This document shows positions 52,564 through 63,421 of a stretch of 64,000 bases of DNA, one piece after another. This DNA comes from Prorocentrum cordatum (lineage: Eukaryota > Sar > Dinophyceae > Prorocentrales > Prorocentraceae). A program made the translations under genes and the position numbers. The DNA is taken from contig CAUYUJ010000676.1 in assembly GCA_963575745.1 (NCBI GenBank), forward strand, positions 36,001-100,000. Direction: 5' to 3'. Every line of letters begins with the position of its first letter. Position 1 is the stretch's first letter. The notes beneath the pieces are model-generated. The model searched no databases. It was given only the letters and a program-made list of their open reading frames with translations, and was not told the origin of the DNA.

Positions 52564-52590
52564 TCGCGCTTCGCGCTCCGCGAAGCGCGA
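52564..52590. other. Perfect 12-bp palindromic hairpin
   Basis: TCGCGCTTCGCG, loop CTC, CGCGAAGCGCGA. All twelve positions pair, giving a strong hairpin. Partial TTCGCGC repeats continue to 52618. Confidence 0.85.
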
Positions 52591-52727
52591 CTTCCTTCGC
52601 GCTTTCTTTCGCGCTGCCCCCTCCCCTCCCCGCCAGGATCAGGGGCTCGCACCTCACTCTGAGATCGCCCAGACGGCGACGCGCGGCTGACTTCGCAGCC
52701 TCGTGGTGGCCATAGCTCCTCCTCCTG

Positions 52728-52812
52728 CTCCTTGTCCTCCTCCTTGTCCTCCTCCCTGTCCTCCTCCTTGTCCTCCTCCTCCTCCTCCTCCTCCTCCTCC
52801 TCCCTGCTCCCT
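52728..52812 (+). repeat. (TCC)n/(TTGTCC)n microsatellite
   Basis: CCTTGTCCTCCTCC units pass into pure TCC repeats. Confidence 0.85.
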
Positions 52813-52841
52813 CCCCCGCGGCCGAGCGCCTCCATGGCCTC

Positions 52842-52960
52842 TTGTGGCGTCAGCACCTCAGCCAGGTTGGCGAACTGCAGGCCCAGGCTCTGGAACGCCT
52901 TCTTCTGCACGAGGCCCAGCCTGCAGCACGGCGGGGCCACAGAGTCCAAAAGGCCCTTCG
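52842..52960 (-). repeat. Duplicated segment, left copy (possible coding remnant)
   Basis: Shares AACGCCTTCTTCTGCACGA, CCCAGCCTGCAGC and CACAGAG with 53725-53790. On the minus strand both copies read a similar peptide (C/R-C-R-L-G-x-V-Q-K-K-A-F), so the source may have been coding. The family is not recognised. Confidence 0.55.
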
Positions 52961-52993
52961 CGGTGTGACACACTTAGGACGGACAAGTTTGGC

Positions 52994-53575
52994 AATGCTC
53001 GGCCTCTGGGGAGGAGGAGGAGGAGGAGGAGGAGGAGGAGGAGGAGGAGGAGGAGGAGGAGGCGGAGGCGGAGGCGGAGGGGCGGAGGAGGAGGGGGAGG
53101 AGGAGGAGGAGGAGGAGGAGGAGGAGGAGGAGGAGGGAGAAGGAGGAGGAGGAGGAGGAGGAGGAGGAGGGTTTTTTTGTGCTCCTCCATGGGACGCCGA
53201 TCATGCCAGCTACGAGGAGGAGGAGGGGGAGGAAGAGGGGGAGGGGGAGGAGGCGGAGGAGGAGGAGGAGAAGGAAGGGGGGGGGAGGAGGGGGAGGAGG
53301 AGGAGAAGGAGGAGAAGGAGGAGGAGGAGGAGGAGGAGGGAGGGGGGAGGGGGAGGAGGGAGGAGGAGGAGGAGGGGAGGAGGGAGGCGGAGGAGGAGGA
53401 GGAGGAGGAGGAGGAGGAGGAGGAGGAGGAGGAGAAGGAAGAGGACCGAGGAGGAGGAGGAGGAGGGAGGGGAGGAGGAGGAGGAGGAGGAGGAGGAGGA
53501 GGAGGAGGAGGAGGAGAAGGGAGGGGGAGGAAGAGGAGGAAGAGGAGAAGGAAGAGGCGGAAGAAGAAGAGGTAA
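52994..53575 (+). repeat. (GGA)n array, about 580 bp
   Basis: Nearly pure purine GGA/GAG/GAA sequence, broken by a short unique segment at 53171-53212. It lies between two copies of a duplicated segment. Confidence 0.95.
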
Positions 53576-53714
53576 ACCCGCGACCGTCAAGAAATAACTC
53601 GGCATTGAACGCCGGTGCCCTGGAATGGGTCTAGCTAGATCTCAGATTTCTTCGGGCCAGAGCGAAGGCCCTCTGAGCCAAGATAGCCAGCGATGTTGGC
53701 TGAGGATGGGCCAC

Positions 53715-53790
53715 GGTGCAGGGATCGAACGCCTTCTTCTGCACGACACCCAGCCTGCAGCGCGGCATGGTCACAGAGGAATGCGTGGTA
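53715..53790 (-). repeat. Duplicated segment, right copy
   Basis: Direct-repeat partner of 52842-52960, with TCGAACGCCTTCTTCTGCAC and CCCAGCCTGCAGCGCGGC. Confidence 0.6.
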
Positions 53791-54705
53791 CGAGTCACAG
53801 AGAGGCGAACATATCCACAGCCTCGCCCTCGCGGTCTGGACTCCGAGACACTCCGGGACGCGATCGTATGGATACGTTCCGCAAGGTGCATCCGCTCAAA
53901 CAAAAAAAAACCTATGAGTGGGGTCGCGGCTCAGGGGCCCAGAGATGCTTCCCGCCCACGAAGGATGCAGGGGCCCTGGATGCCGAAATGGCGGCCAGCT
54001 GAGCCAAGATGGCCAGCGGAGTGGTTGAGGATAAGAGATCCGATGCCACGAAGCAAACACAGTAGCATCGTGCAACAGAGCTCGACCAGAGCCGCGGACC
54101 CCGTTTTGCCTGCGGCATGTTTTTCGGGCCGGTCCGATCTGTGATGGTCCTGGGGCCCGAGAGGCAAGGCAGAACGGCCCACTTGAAGCGGCCCTGGGAC
54201 ACACACAAATAAATACACCAAAAATCCGAATTCCCCATTTGTTCGCATATTTTCAGGGTTTTTGACTTCCCCCCCACTTCCCACATTTTCCCATATTGTC
54301 AGAGGGAATCGACGATTTATTGTGTCTGTGTATTGTTTCCCCTCCTGAGGATCTTGGGGAAGGTTCTGGGATGGAAGAAGGTGCCCTCGGTAATGGCTAT
54401 CTTCGGCATGATGCGCGTGGTCAGCCCTCTGCCAGCCTAGCCAAACTGGCAGGAGATGTCCCGTGAAGGTCTGTACATACGAGGTTGCTCTCCTATGCTG
54501 AGCTGCTGTGAGGGCTCGTCGTGGAAAATATGGAACAGGTGCCCTTGGAAAGCCACGCGCCCTCGTGATCCTGGTCGACTGCATACCAAGAAACGCGACG
54601 CCGCGAGTGGCGGCCACAGGTCTCTCCAAAGGTGCATCATACCAGGAGGCCACCCCAGACCTCCTGACGCCCCCCAAACTGAAGGATAAGCACGCCCCAG
54701 CATAT
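53791..54705. other. Non-coding stretch, nothing recognised
   Basis: Mixed composition. Overlapping frames on both strands show no domain I recognise. Confidence 0.35.
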
Positions 54706-54900
54706 CGACAATATTCCCAATAATCCTGCTCCACCTCCTCCGTATCATCAGGATTCTCCCTGCCCTCCTCCTCCTCCTCCACCTCCTCCACTCTCTCAAC
54801 CATATACAGGTACATATACACATATACATCCAGACATATACACATATGTGTATGCATATATACACACCAACACAGATATACATAAATTAATCAAACGTAT
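54706..54900. repeat. (TCC)n then (ATAC)n-like microsatellite
   Basis: A TCC tract lies at 54730-54795, then alternating purine-pyrimidine ACATATACAC repeats at 54808-54890. Confidence 0.75.
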
Positions 54901-55290
54901 GTAAGACTGTGTTGGCGCTTCGCGCCATGAATATTGGTCCTTTAAGTTTGGCCTCGTCAAATAAGCATGGAAATAACTTATATTGATTTGCGACAACTCC
55001 TTGTAACCCAACCTAGCATCGTCGTTATTAGAATGATGAAATAGATTCAGTCCCTCATGGTTCCTCTTCTTCTTACTCTTTGTCGCCCTACCCTGCGATG
55101 TCTTATCCATCCTCCTCACCTCTTTTTTTGTGGAGGCTCCATCTTGGAGAGCCTACCGGGGGTCTCACGAGAATTTTGAAAGGTCTTCTTGGACCTCTGA
55201 AGGTCTCCTGGGCGCCTTCTGATGGCGTCTGGGGGGGTCCTCGGGCTACCCTGCTTCCAACCGCGGTCTCACTGAACGACCTGGTCAGGA
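54901..55290. other. Non-coding stretch, nothing recognised
   Basis: AT-richer than its neighbours at 54900-55080. A small hairpin GGCGC-TTC-GCGCC lies at about 54914-54926. Confidence 0.4.
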
Positions 55291-55700
55291 ATTGAAATGC
55301 TTCGCGAAGCGTCTTGGGCCATCTTGGGCCATCATAGGGCTCTCTCCAGGCCATCTTGGGACTCTGTTGGGCCGTCTTGGGGGACGGGTAGTGTTGGGGC
55401 GATGCTCGGGTCCCCTGGGCGGTTTCGGACACCCCGAACACCAACGAACAGAACAGTCCCCAAATCAACAACGCCGTGCGACATCCGTATGTTCTGCGTT
55501 TCGAGAACATCTTAGGGGTCTTCTTTGGGTCGGATTCGGGTGTCTTGTGGGTGTTGGGGCCTCTTGGGGCTTTCGGGGCGTCGTTTGACAGTCCTCGTGA
55601 CAGATGTTGGCCAATTGCCGAGGCCCAGCAGGGGCTTCCAGGAGCTCCAGAAAGCCCAGGAGGTCTTCTGCAGGGACGTCCAGAATCCAACGGGGGGGTC
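55291..55700 (-). repeat. TCTTGGGGCC-type degenerate repeat
   Basis: Repeated CATCTTGGG, GTCTTGGGG and CTCTTGGGGC motifs, the reverse complement of the GGCCCCAAGA core seen at 39199 and 40690. Confidence 0.6.
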
Positions 55701-56524
55701 AGCACGGTTCCAGCTTGCAAAAATATCGAAAAGGGGTGATGGATAACCACCATATCGTTGTTTTGTTCCTTGTGTCCTACTCCTTGTAGTACTTGTTCTT
55801 GTCCTTGTAGTTGCTGCTGTTCCCAGGTCTATATCGTTATCATCCTTGAAGTACTCCTACTCCCCCCTGCCACCCGCTCCTTCCTTGCGTGAGCGAGAGA
55901 AGGGAGATGGAACGACCGAGCTGGCTGTCGCAGCAAGGAACGCGTGAGCCTCCACTTGTGGAAGTGCCGCAGCAGGTGCATGAGATCCTGGCGCTCACGC
56001 CGGCCGCGGTAACGTCCCCCCTGTGATGACTCATCTTCGCAGGCCCGTGATGCTGTAGCCACAAGGCTCGTCTTGCGCTGAGCTAGAAAACGTAGGTGAT
56101 GTTGAAGACTCGGGGCCCTTGTCTTGCCCCTTCGTCATCTTTGTGAGCCTCTGTGATGTCGCGTTTCCGTCGTCTCCGTGTCGACTCTGCGTGTGAACTT
56201 GCGCGGTGACAGAGCTACAAGACCGACCACCGATGGAGTGATTGCACAAGGAGACATACCTTGCTTCCAACTTTCTCCAGAGCGCCCCCGTCTGTTCGGC
56301 GGAGAGTGGCTGTAAAACGAGCCGCCGTAGCTTCACTCAAGAATCACCCTGGGCAATAAGTACCTTTGGTGCGCGACTTGCCGACCGTTGCATGCGACGC
56401 GGCTCGGGCCGAAAACCCCCGCCGACCGAGAGAGCATCAGAGCGAATGCCTTCGAGCCAGACCAGTGAGCTCCCCCGGACCCGAACTGAGGCACGCACCG
56501 CCAGTGTCGGACTTTTCACGCCGA
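55701..56524. other. Non-coding stretch, nothing recognised
   Basis: (CTTGT)-like repeats lie at 55766-55815. Otherwise no recognised gene or repeat. Confidence 0.4.
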
Positions 56525-56684
56525 CCTTAGGTCGGGCATGGTCCTACGAGCAGGTTTGAAGGAAAATTGAGAAAGAGTCGATGAATATTCGACAATAGCC
56601 AAACATATTACAAACATCGTCCCCAAACTATGTGTTCACTATCTTCGAATATTCCTCCTGTAGGGGCAAGTGCCCGACAACACT
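56525..56684. mobile_element. Short inverted-repeat element, family 1, copy 4
   Basis: The left end CCTTAGGTCGGGCATGGTCC pairs with the right end CCTCCTGTAGGGGCAAGTGC, continuing CCGAC. The interior is AT-rich and contains TCGAATATTCC, also present in copy 1. No clear target-site duplication. Confidence 0.65.
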
Positions 56685-57288
56685 CTTGCCCCAGGCGGCC
56701 GCCGGGAACGCCCCCAGAGGCACCAGACGAGAGCCCCCTCGACGGGGCGCGCCTGCTGGACAACCAGAGCCTGCCCCTCCCCCCCCCACACCACACACAT
56801 GCCCTCCAAACAGGCCGCTAAGGGAAATGTTTTCGAGTAGCCCTCCAAAATAGCCCTAACCCTTTGGGAGGGGCCAGGTTAGGAGCGCCAGAAACTTTAG
56901 GGATAGGGAGTCTTCTCTGCAGATGTACCAGGCCTCAAAGCCCAGGTCTATCTATACATATATATATATATATATGTATTCCTAATGTGAAGACGGGGCG
57001 CTCAGTGAGGCCACGTCTTCACTCTGTTATCAGGGTTAGGGGTTCATGTATCCATTGATCCTCGGTAATCTATCAAAATCACCTGCTCTGGGATTTTTTC
57101 TGGCAAATCTCTCCGGGATCTATTTGCGCAGAGGCGCCCAAGCCAGGCGGGCCAGGCGAGAGCGACGGCGCACACCGAGGACTCACACTGACGACACCAC
57201 CGAACAATGCAATCGCGACACTCATGTCCGACAACGACGAACCAGCCACCAACGGTCTGGTGCTATCAGCAACGTTGTTCACGGATGC
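56685..57288. other. Non-coding stretch with (AT)n
   Basis: An (AT)n microsatellite lies at 56956-56975. No gene is recognised. Confidence 0.45.
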
Positions 57289-57427
57289 TGAGCCTGTTTT
57301 CCACCACCGACACCACCACCATAAGTTGGAGGGGGGAAGGAGGACGAAGAGGAGGAGGAGGAGGAGGAGGAGGAGGAGAAGGAGCACCCCCTCCAACTTA
57401 TGGTGGTGGTGGAGAACACGCCCATCA
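57289..57427. mobile_element. Foldback element, family 2, copy 5, with 9-bp duplication
   Basis: A 139-bp element. The left arm TGAGCCTGTTTTCCACCACC, continuing to CATAAGTTGGAGGGGG, pairs with the right arm CCCCCTCCAACTTATGGTGG, continuing TGGTGGAGAACACGCCCATCA. The core is (GGA)n on the plus strand, the opposite orientation to copies 1 and 2. CACGGATGC occurs directly outside both ends (57280-57288 and 57428-57436), a perfect 9-bp target-site duplication. Confidence 0.9.
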
Positions 57428-57436
57428 CACGGATGC

Positions 57437-58517
57437 TCGGCCAGCAACTCCGACAGCGCAAGGCCTCGGCGCGCCGCGCGCTGCGGGCGAGTGTGATGCG
57501 GGAAGTGCGCGCCCCGCGATGTGTCCACGGGATTTACGACACTGGCGATGACATGGAGCCCAACATGGCTACGGCATGGAGCCCGATTGGCTAAGACATG
57601 AAGCTCAACATGGCCCACGACGCGGAGCCCTCATTGCTACGAAACGGAGGTCTTCGTAGGGCCAAGTGGGTCGGCGGAACAGGCGCAGCCTCTGGACAAG
57701 GAGCTGCCCGCGCAAGTGCGAGAGCGAGCACTCCACGCAGCAAACGCCTCCTCATGTAGAACCCTCCCGATGGCCACTTGTTCGTCTCTGCTCTGAGACG
57801 ACGGCGGCTGGGAACCGACAGCCTCAGGTGCAGCAACCAACCTGCGAGCCACAAAAGTGGGCTCCAAAAAGCGCGCCTCGCCAGCTCACCGGCGCGGGTG
57901 GGCCTCGGGCGGTTCCAAGATGGCCCCGTGAGGGCCCCAAGAGCGGTGTGTAATTGTACACTTTACTTGGGGCCATCTTGGGCCCCTCCTGGGGCCCTCC
58001 TCCAGGGCGGTTGGGGAAGGCCCCAAGAAGGTAAAGCAAAGAGCTGCACCGGGGAGGACTCGACGAAGACGAACGCGGTAGGACACGAGACAAGCGAGAA
58101 AGCAGAGGGGCAGGACTGTCTCAGGAGGAGAGGAGGTGCCTCGAGGACGAGGGACAGAAGCACGGCGGGAAGGAGGCGGGGGGCAGCGGGGCATCCCTGC
58201 TGGGGCAACATTGGGCCTCCCACAGCCTGAGGGAACCGTAGAGAACCTACCAAATCCCTGCGATGGCATGCGCAGCGCCGTCGGGGAGACTTGCTTTGTC
58301 AGCCAAGGGCCGCACACAGCCGGAACAGCACCTCGCTCCCACGAGTCCGCGGCCGCGGAAGCTGTGTCAATCTCAGCAGAGGCCCCGAGCTCCGTCTGGT
58401 GCCGCTGGCCCGACGAGACCCCCAGGCACGCACGCCACAAGGAACCCAAAGCCCGCACAGAGCACCTGACACGGATGAACGATGGCCACAAACGCAATAG
58501 GGGGTGCAAAGAGAGAG

Positions 58518-58520
<3 letters not shown>
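57437..58520. other. Non-coding stretch with GGCCCCAAGA motifs
   Basis: GATGGCCCC, GGGCCCCAAGAG and their reverse complements occur at 57915-58030. No gene is recognised in the rest. Confidence 0.4.

Positions 58521-58565
<45 letters not shown>
58521..58565. repeat. (AT)n microsatellite
   Basis: About 22 AT dinucleotides, preceded by GAGAGAGAGA. Confidence 0.95.
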
Positions 58566-58568
<3 letters not shown>

Positions 58569-58774
58569 CCGGCCCCCTTGTGGGGCCACCAGGCTGTAGG
58601 CGCGAGGTTCGCAGTTTCCTGTACCAGTCGTAGGTTGTAAATTCCAGTGTTACAGTTCTGCTTCTTGCTGGTTACTGCAACTAGTTGATTGACCGCGCGA
58701 GGGGGGGGAGGCCCAAACGCACTTTTTTGCACCCCCTGGGCGCGTTGTCTGAATTGCTGGGGGAGCTCGAAATC

Positions 58775-59455
58775 GACACCCCTCACGCAGATCCGCGGGG
58801 TCAGGGTCAAAAAACACATGGGATTTGCCACATTTCTGAAATTCGGTGCCACCCCTCACGCAGATCCACGGGGTCAGGGTCCAAAAACACATGGGATTTG
58901 CCACATTTCTGAAATTCGGTGCCACCCCTCACGCAGATCCGCGGGGTCAGGGTCCAAAAACACATGGGATTTGCCACATTTCTGAAATTCGGTGCCACCC
59001 CTCACGCAGATCCGCGGAGTCAGGGTCCAAAAACACATAGGATTTGCCACATTTCTGAAATTCGGTGCCACCCCTCACGCAGATCCGCGGGGTCAGGGTC
59101 CAAAAACACATGGGATTTGCCACATTTCTGAACTTCGGTGCCATCCCTCACGCAGATCCGCGGGGTCAGGGTCCAAAAACACATGGGATTTGCCACATTT
59201 CTGAAATTCGGTGCCACCCCTCACGCAGATCCGCGGGGTCAGGGTCAAAAAACACATGGGATTTGCCACATTTCTGAAATTCGGTGCCACCCCTCACGCA
59301 GATCCGCGGGGTCAGGGTCCAAAAACACAGGGGATTTGCCACATTTCTGAAATTCGGTGACACCCCTCACGCAGATCCGCGGGGTCAGGGTCCAAAAACA
59401 CAGGGGATTTGCCACATTTCTGAAATTCGGTGCCACCCCTCACGCACATCCATCG
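58775..59455 (+). repeat. 73-bp satellite, nine units and a partial
   Basis: Units start at 58775, 58848, 58921, 58994, 59067, 59140, 59213, 59286, 59359 and 59432 (partial). Each reads GCCACCCCTCACGCAGATCC, GCGGGGTCAGGGTC, AAAAACACATGGGATTTGCC, ACATTTCTGAAATTCG. Units differ by only a few bases, so the array is young or homogenised. The period is not a multiple of three, which explains the staircase of 60-70-codon frames. Confidence 0.97.
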
Positions 59456-59700
59456 CAAGGCGTGGTAACCCAAACTGCGAGTACTCCCTCGGCCCTTTAA
59501 TCCCAAGCTGTGGTAACCAAGCTCGTAAACCATACACGTCTTACCAATCGCCCTGTGTGGTAACCCCTCTTGTGATCAATTGGTTTTGCCGATTGCGAAT
59601 CGGCCTCGCATGAAGTTCCGATACTGCTGCACGACAACGCCAAAGCCTCATGACTTAGCTTTTCCATGGCCCATTCTCCGAGAGAGGAGGCCGGCGGCAG
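59456..59700 (+). repeat. GTGGTAACC-containing diverged repeat
   Basis: Three GTGGTAACC blocks (about 59462, 59514 and 59559) at 45-52 bp spacing lie next to the satellite. Otherwise unrecognised. Confidence 0.55.
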
Positions 59701-59715
59701 GGGGCGAAGCCCTTA

Positions 59716-59719
59716 CGGA

Positions 59720-59770
<51 letters not shown>

Positions 59771-59795
59771 GCATACACATCTGTACATATATGCA
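59716..59795. repeat. (AT)n / (ACAT)n microsatellite
   Basis: Alternating AT, interrupted once by GTAT at 59744, passes into ATACACATCTGTACATATATG. Confidence 0.9.
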
Positions 59796-60345
59796 CACAT
59801 GCATGGTACCACGAAGTTGCAAAGCCCCGTTTACAGAGGCTGACTGCTCGCGTGGCCCTAGACACTCGAGGGGCTCTGGGGGCTTCTGAGGGCTTTTTGT
59901 CGGGCTTGTTCTTGGGACACTCCCTGGGGCTTTCCGAGGGCTCCAAGAAGAGGCCCGAAGCGGGCACCGAAAATCCCAGAATAATCCCATGCGCTGAAAA
60001 CTACAGGCCTGGGACTTTTGTGGGATTTCGGGGGCCCGTTGTGCCCTCGCGGAGCCCTCTTGGAGCCTTCATGGCGCCAAAATTGCCGAATAGAGACCTA
60101 ACAAAGGCCCAGAAGGGTCCGAAAACAATCCGAACAGCACCCAAGAGCGCCCAAAGAGTGACACAAGAAATACCCAAAGAATTAATTTTGCGGTCACCGG
60201 CCCCAACGCCCACACCCATGGCCCCAAAAGGACTCCAAGACCAGCCAACAGAGCCCTCGGAGGGCACCAGTAACCCAACAAGAAACCCACAAGATCCCCA
60301 TGATGGCCCCAAGAGGGCCCAAGATTGTCAGTCCTCCTGGATGCT
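59796..60345. repeat. Degenerate GGCCC/CCCAAGAG repeats
   Basis: GGGGCTTTCCGAGGGCTCC, CCCAAGAGCGCCCAAAGAG and GATGGCCCCAAGAGGGCCC motifs recur without a fixed period, the same core as at 39199, 40690 and 55291. Confidence 0.5.
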
Positions 60346-61315
60346 CCCACAACACAAAATCCTCGAAATCCTCGTCATCGTGCTCGTCCTCCTCCGCCCC
60401 CCTCATCCGCCGTACCTTCCGTCCTGCACTCTCTTCCCTGCTCCTCCTCCTCCTCTTGCCTCTTTCGTCTTTCTTGCCCCCCTCCCTCTGTATTCATCCT
60501 CGTCCTTGCTCCCCACGCGGGGCCAAGAAGGCCCTTCAAGACACCACCCCGTCGCTGCCAGATCTTGATGTCACCCTCGTTGTCCCCACTGTGTTAATTT
60601 GATGTGAATGTTCCTGAGGTCCCCGACAGCTATCATGAGGATCTTGTTTTGGATTGGGTGGAGGGGGCTCGGTGAAACTCAATCTTGCGAGGGGCATGGA
60701 CAGCGGTATTGCGCCAACGACGCCTGCAAGCTGCATCGGCCAGGAATAAAGTAACTAATGTATGACAGCGACGAGACATGGTCGTTCATGACGACAAATG
60801 AGGTTGAAGGTAAGGATGGCTATTGCGCCGCTCCCGCAGTGGCCTTCGGGCGAACGCAACGCGAAAATCAGCGGTGCGCGGCAATCGCGCCAACGATGCC
60901 GTAGCAATGTTGGCCCGAGTACCCGCTCGCGCGGGAACCATAACCAATTCAGCCCAAGCCTTGCCATAAGAGCCCACGCGCACGGCACACTGGATAGCAA
61001 TCGCGCGCTCGTTTTTCATTTGGCACAGTTGCGCGCGCGGGCTGGAGCAACGCTGCATGCGTCCCTTCCCCCCGAATCACCCACGCACGTCATATCGGTT
61101 TTTCCTACAGCGGAAATTCCTGACATCATCGGTCAAGCAATTGTTGAGAGGACGGCAAAACAGTCCCAATGGCGGCGGCCATGCCCACCGTCAAGGCTGG
61201 AGCCAAACTCGTTGATCATCAACCGTGGGCGCTACTGCGTGGCGGGCGTCTTCGTGCATCGATTTACCGTCATCCAGGATCAGACATGCTACTGCTGGTG
61301 TGACCTCGCCTGCTA
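60346..61315. other. Non-coding stretch with a (TCC)n tract
   Basis: TCC-rich at 60385-60500. The rest is unrecognised. A plus-strand frame opens near 60798 and runs into the ACT repeat, but its unique part matches no family I know. Confidence 0.4.
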
Positions 61316-61641
61316 CGCCTTCTGCTACGTTACTTCAACTGCCACTTCAAAAACTACGGCCAACACCGCCACCACCCGTACTGCTACAACTACAGATGCT
61401 ACTACGGGCAAGGCAAAAGCTGTGGCGACGACTCGCGCTACATCTTCTACAACGAATAGTATTACAATTACCACGACTACCACTACCAATAGTTATCCGA
61501 TTACTACAACCGCTGCGAGTACTATTTCTACTACTACTACTACTACTACGACTACTACTACTACTTCTACTACTACCACTACTACTACTTCTTCTTCTAC
61601 TACTATTTCTACTACTACTACTACTACTACTACTAAGACTG

Positions 61642-61689
<48 letters not shown>

Positions 61690-61756
61690 GTAATACTACT
61701 ACTACGACTACTACTACTACTACTACTTCCACTACTACTACTACTAAAACTACTAT

Positions 61757-61796
<40 letters not shown>

Positions 61797-61841
61797 GCTA
61801 CTACTACTACTGCTACTACTGCTACTACGACTACGGCTACG

Positions 61842-61876
<35 letters not shown>

Positions 61877-61887
61877 GACGACTGCTT

Positions 61888-61953
<66 letters not shown>

Positions 61954-62266
61954 GTACTACTACTAGTACTACTAGTACTACTACAACTACTACGAATAAT
62001 TATCCGATTACTACTACTACTGCGACGACGACTACTTCTACTACCACTACGACTACTACTACTACAACTACCACCACTACTACTACTTCGCACTACCACT
62101 ACAAATACGTTTCCGATTACTACACCGCTACGATTACTACTTCTACAACTACTACTACTACTACTACTACTGCTACTACTACTACTACTAAAACTACTAC
62201 TGCTATTGCTACTAGTACTACTACTACTACTACTACGACGACTACCCCCACTACTACTACTACCGA

Positions 62267-62301
<35 letters not shown>

Positions 62302-62644
62302 TTTCTACTACTACTACTACTACTACTACTACGAGTACTACTACTACTACTACCACTACTACTACTACTACTATTAATACTACTACTACTGCTACTGCTG
62401 AACCTAATGCTGCTACTACTCTACTGAAGCGACTGCCACCACCACTACGATGCTACTACGGCGGCTACGACCACGAGTACTAATACTGCTACGCCTACTA
62501 CTACAACAACTACTACTACTACTACTACTATGTTGCGACTACTACTAATGGTTCTACTACTACTGCTGCGACTACTGTTATTACCACCACTACTACAGCT
62601 AAACTACTGCACTACTACTATTACTACGACTACGACCGCTACTG

Positions 62645-62677
<33 letters not shown>

Positions 62678-62707
62678 TTACTGCTACTACTACTCCTACT
62701 ACTACTC

Positions 62708-62747
<40 letters not shown>

Positions 62748-63309
62748 GACTACTACTACGACTACCACTACCACTACTACTACCACTACTACGACCACTA
62801 CTACTACTACTACTACTGCTACTACTACTACTACTACTACTACTGTTACTACTACTACTACTACTACTACTGCTACTACGGCTGCTGCTGCTACTACTAC
62901 TACTACTACTACTACTACTATTACTGCGGCTACTGCGAATACTGCTACTAGGGCTAGTACTCCAATTACGACTACGACTACCACCACTACTGGTAACACT
63001 ACTACTACTACGAATGCAACTACTTATACGACTACTACGAATACATTTGGACCTACGACTACACCGACGACTACCAGAATGCTAGTGCAACAACAACTAC
63101 AACGTCTACGACAACGCCCACTACTATCACTACTGCGATTACCGCTACTACTACTACTACTACTACTATTCCCACGACTGGTGCTACGAGTGTTGGTGCG
63201 ATTCTTAGCGCTACCACTACAAACTGTGCCACCACTACTACGACTTCAACTACCACTGTTGCTACCACAATTGCTACTACGACTACTACTACGACGATTA
63301 CTACTACTA

Positions 63310-63373
<64 letters not shown>

Positions 63374-63374
63374 G

Positions 63375-63421
<47 letters not shown>

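Noticed and set aside
53179-53634. Gly/Glu/Arg-rich frames in the GGA array
   Set aside because: Microsatellite products in all three frames.
58775-59455. Direct repeats as a possible CRISPR or iteron set
   Set aside because: The whole 73-bp unit is repeated without unique spacers, so it is a satellite.
60798-62483. A 561-codon Thr-rich frame resembling a mucin
   Set aside because: The Thr runs come from the ACT repeat, which also yields poly-Leu and poly-Val frames of similar length. The unique 180-codon start has no recognisable domain or signal peptide.
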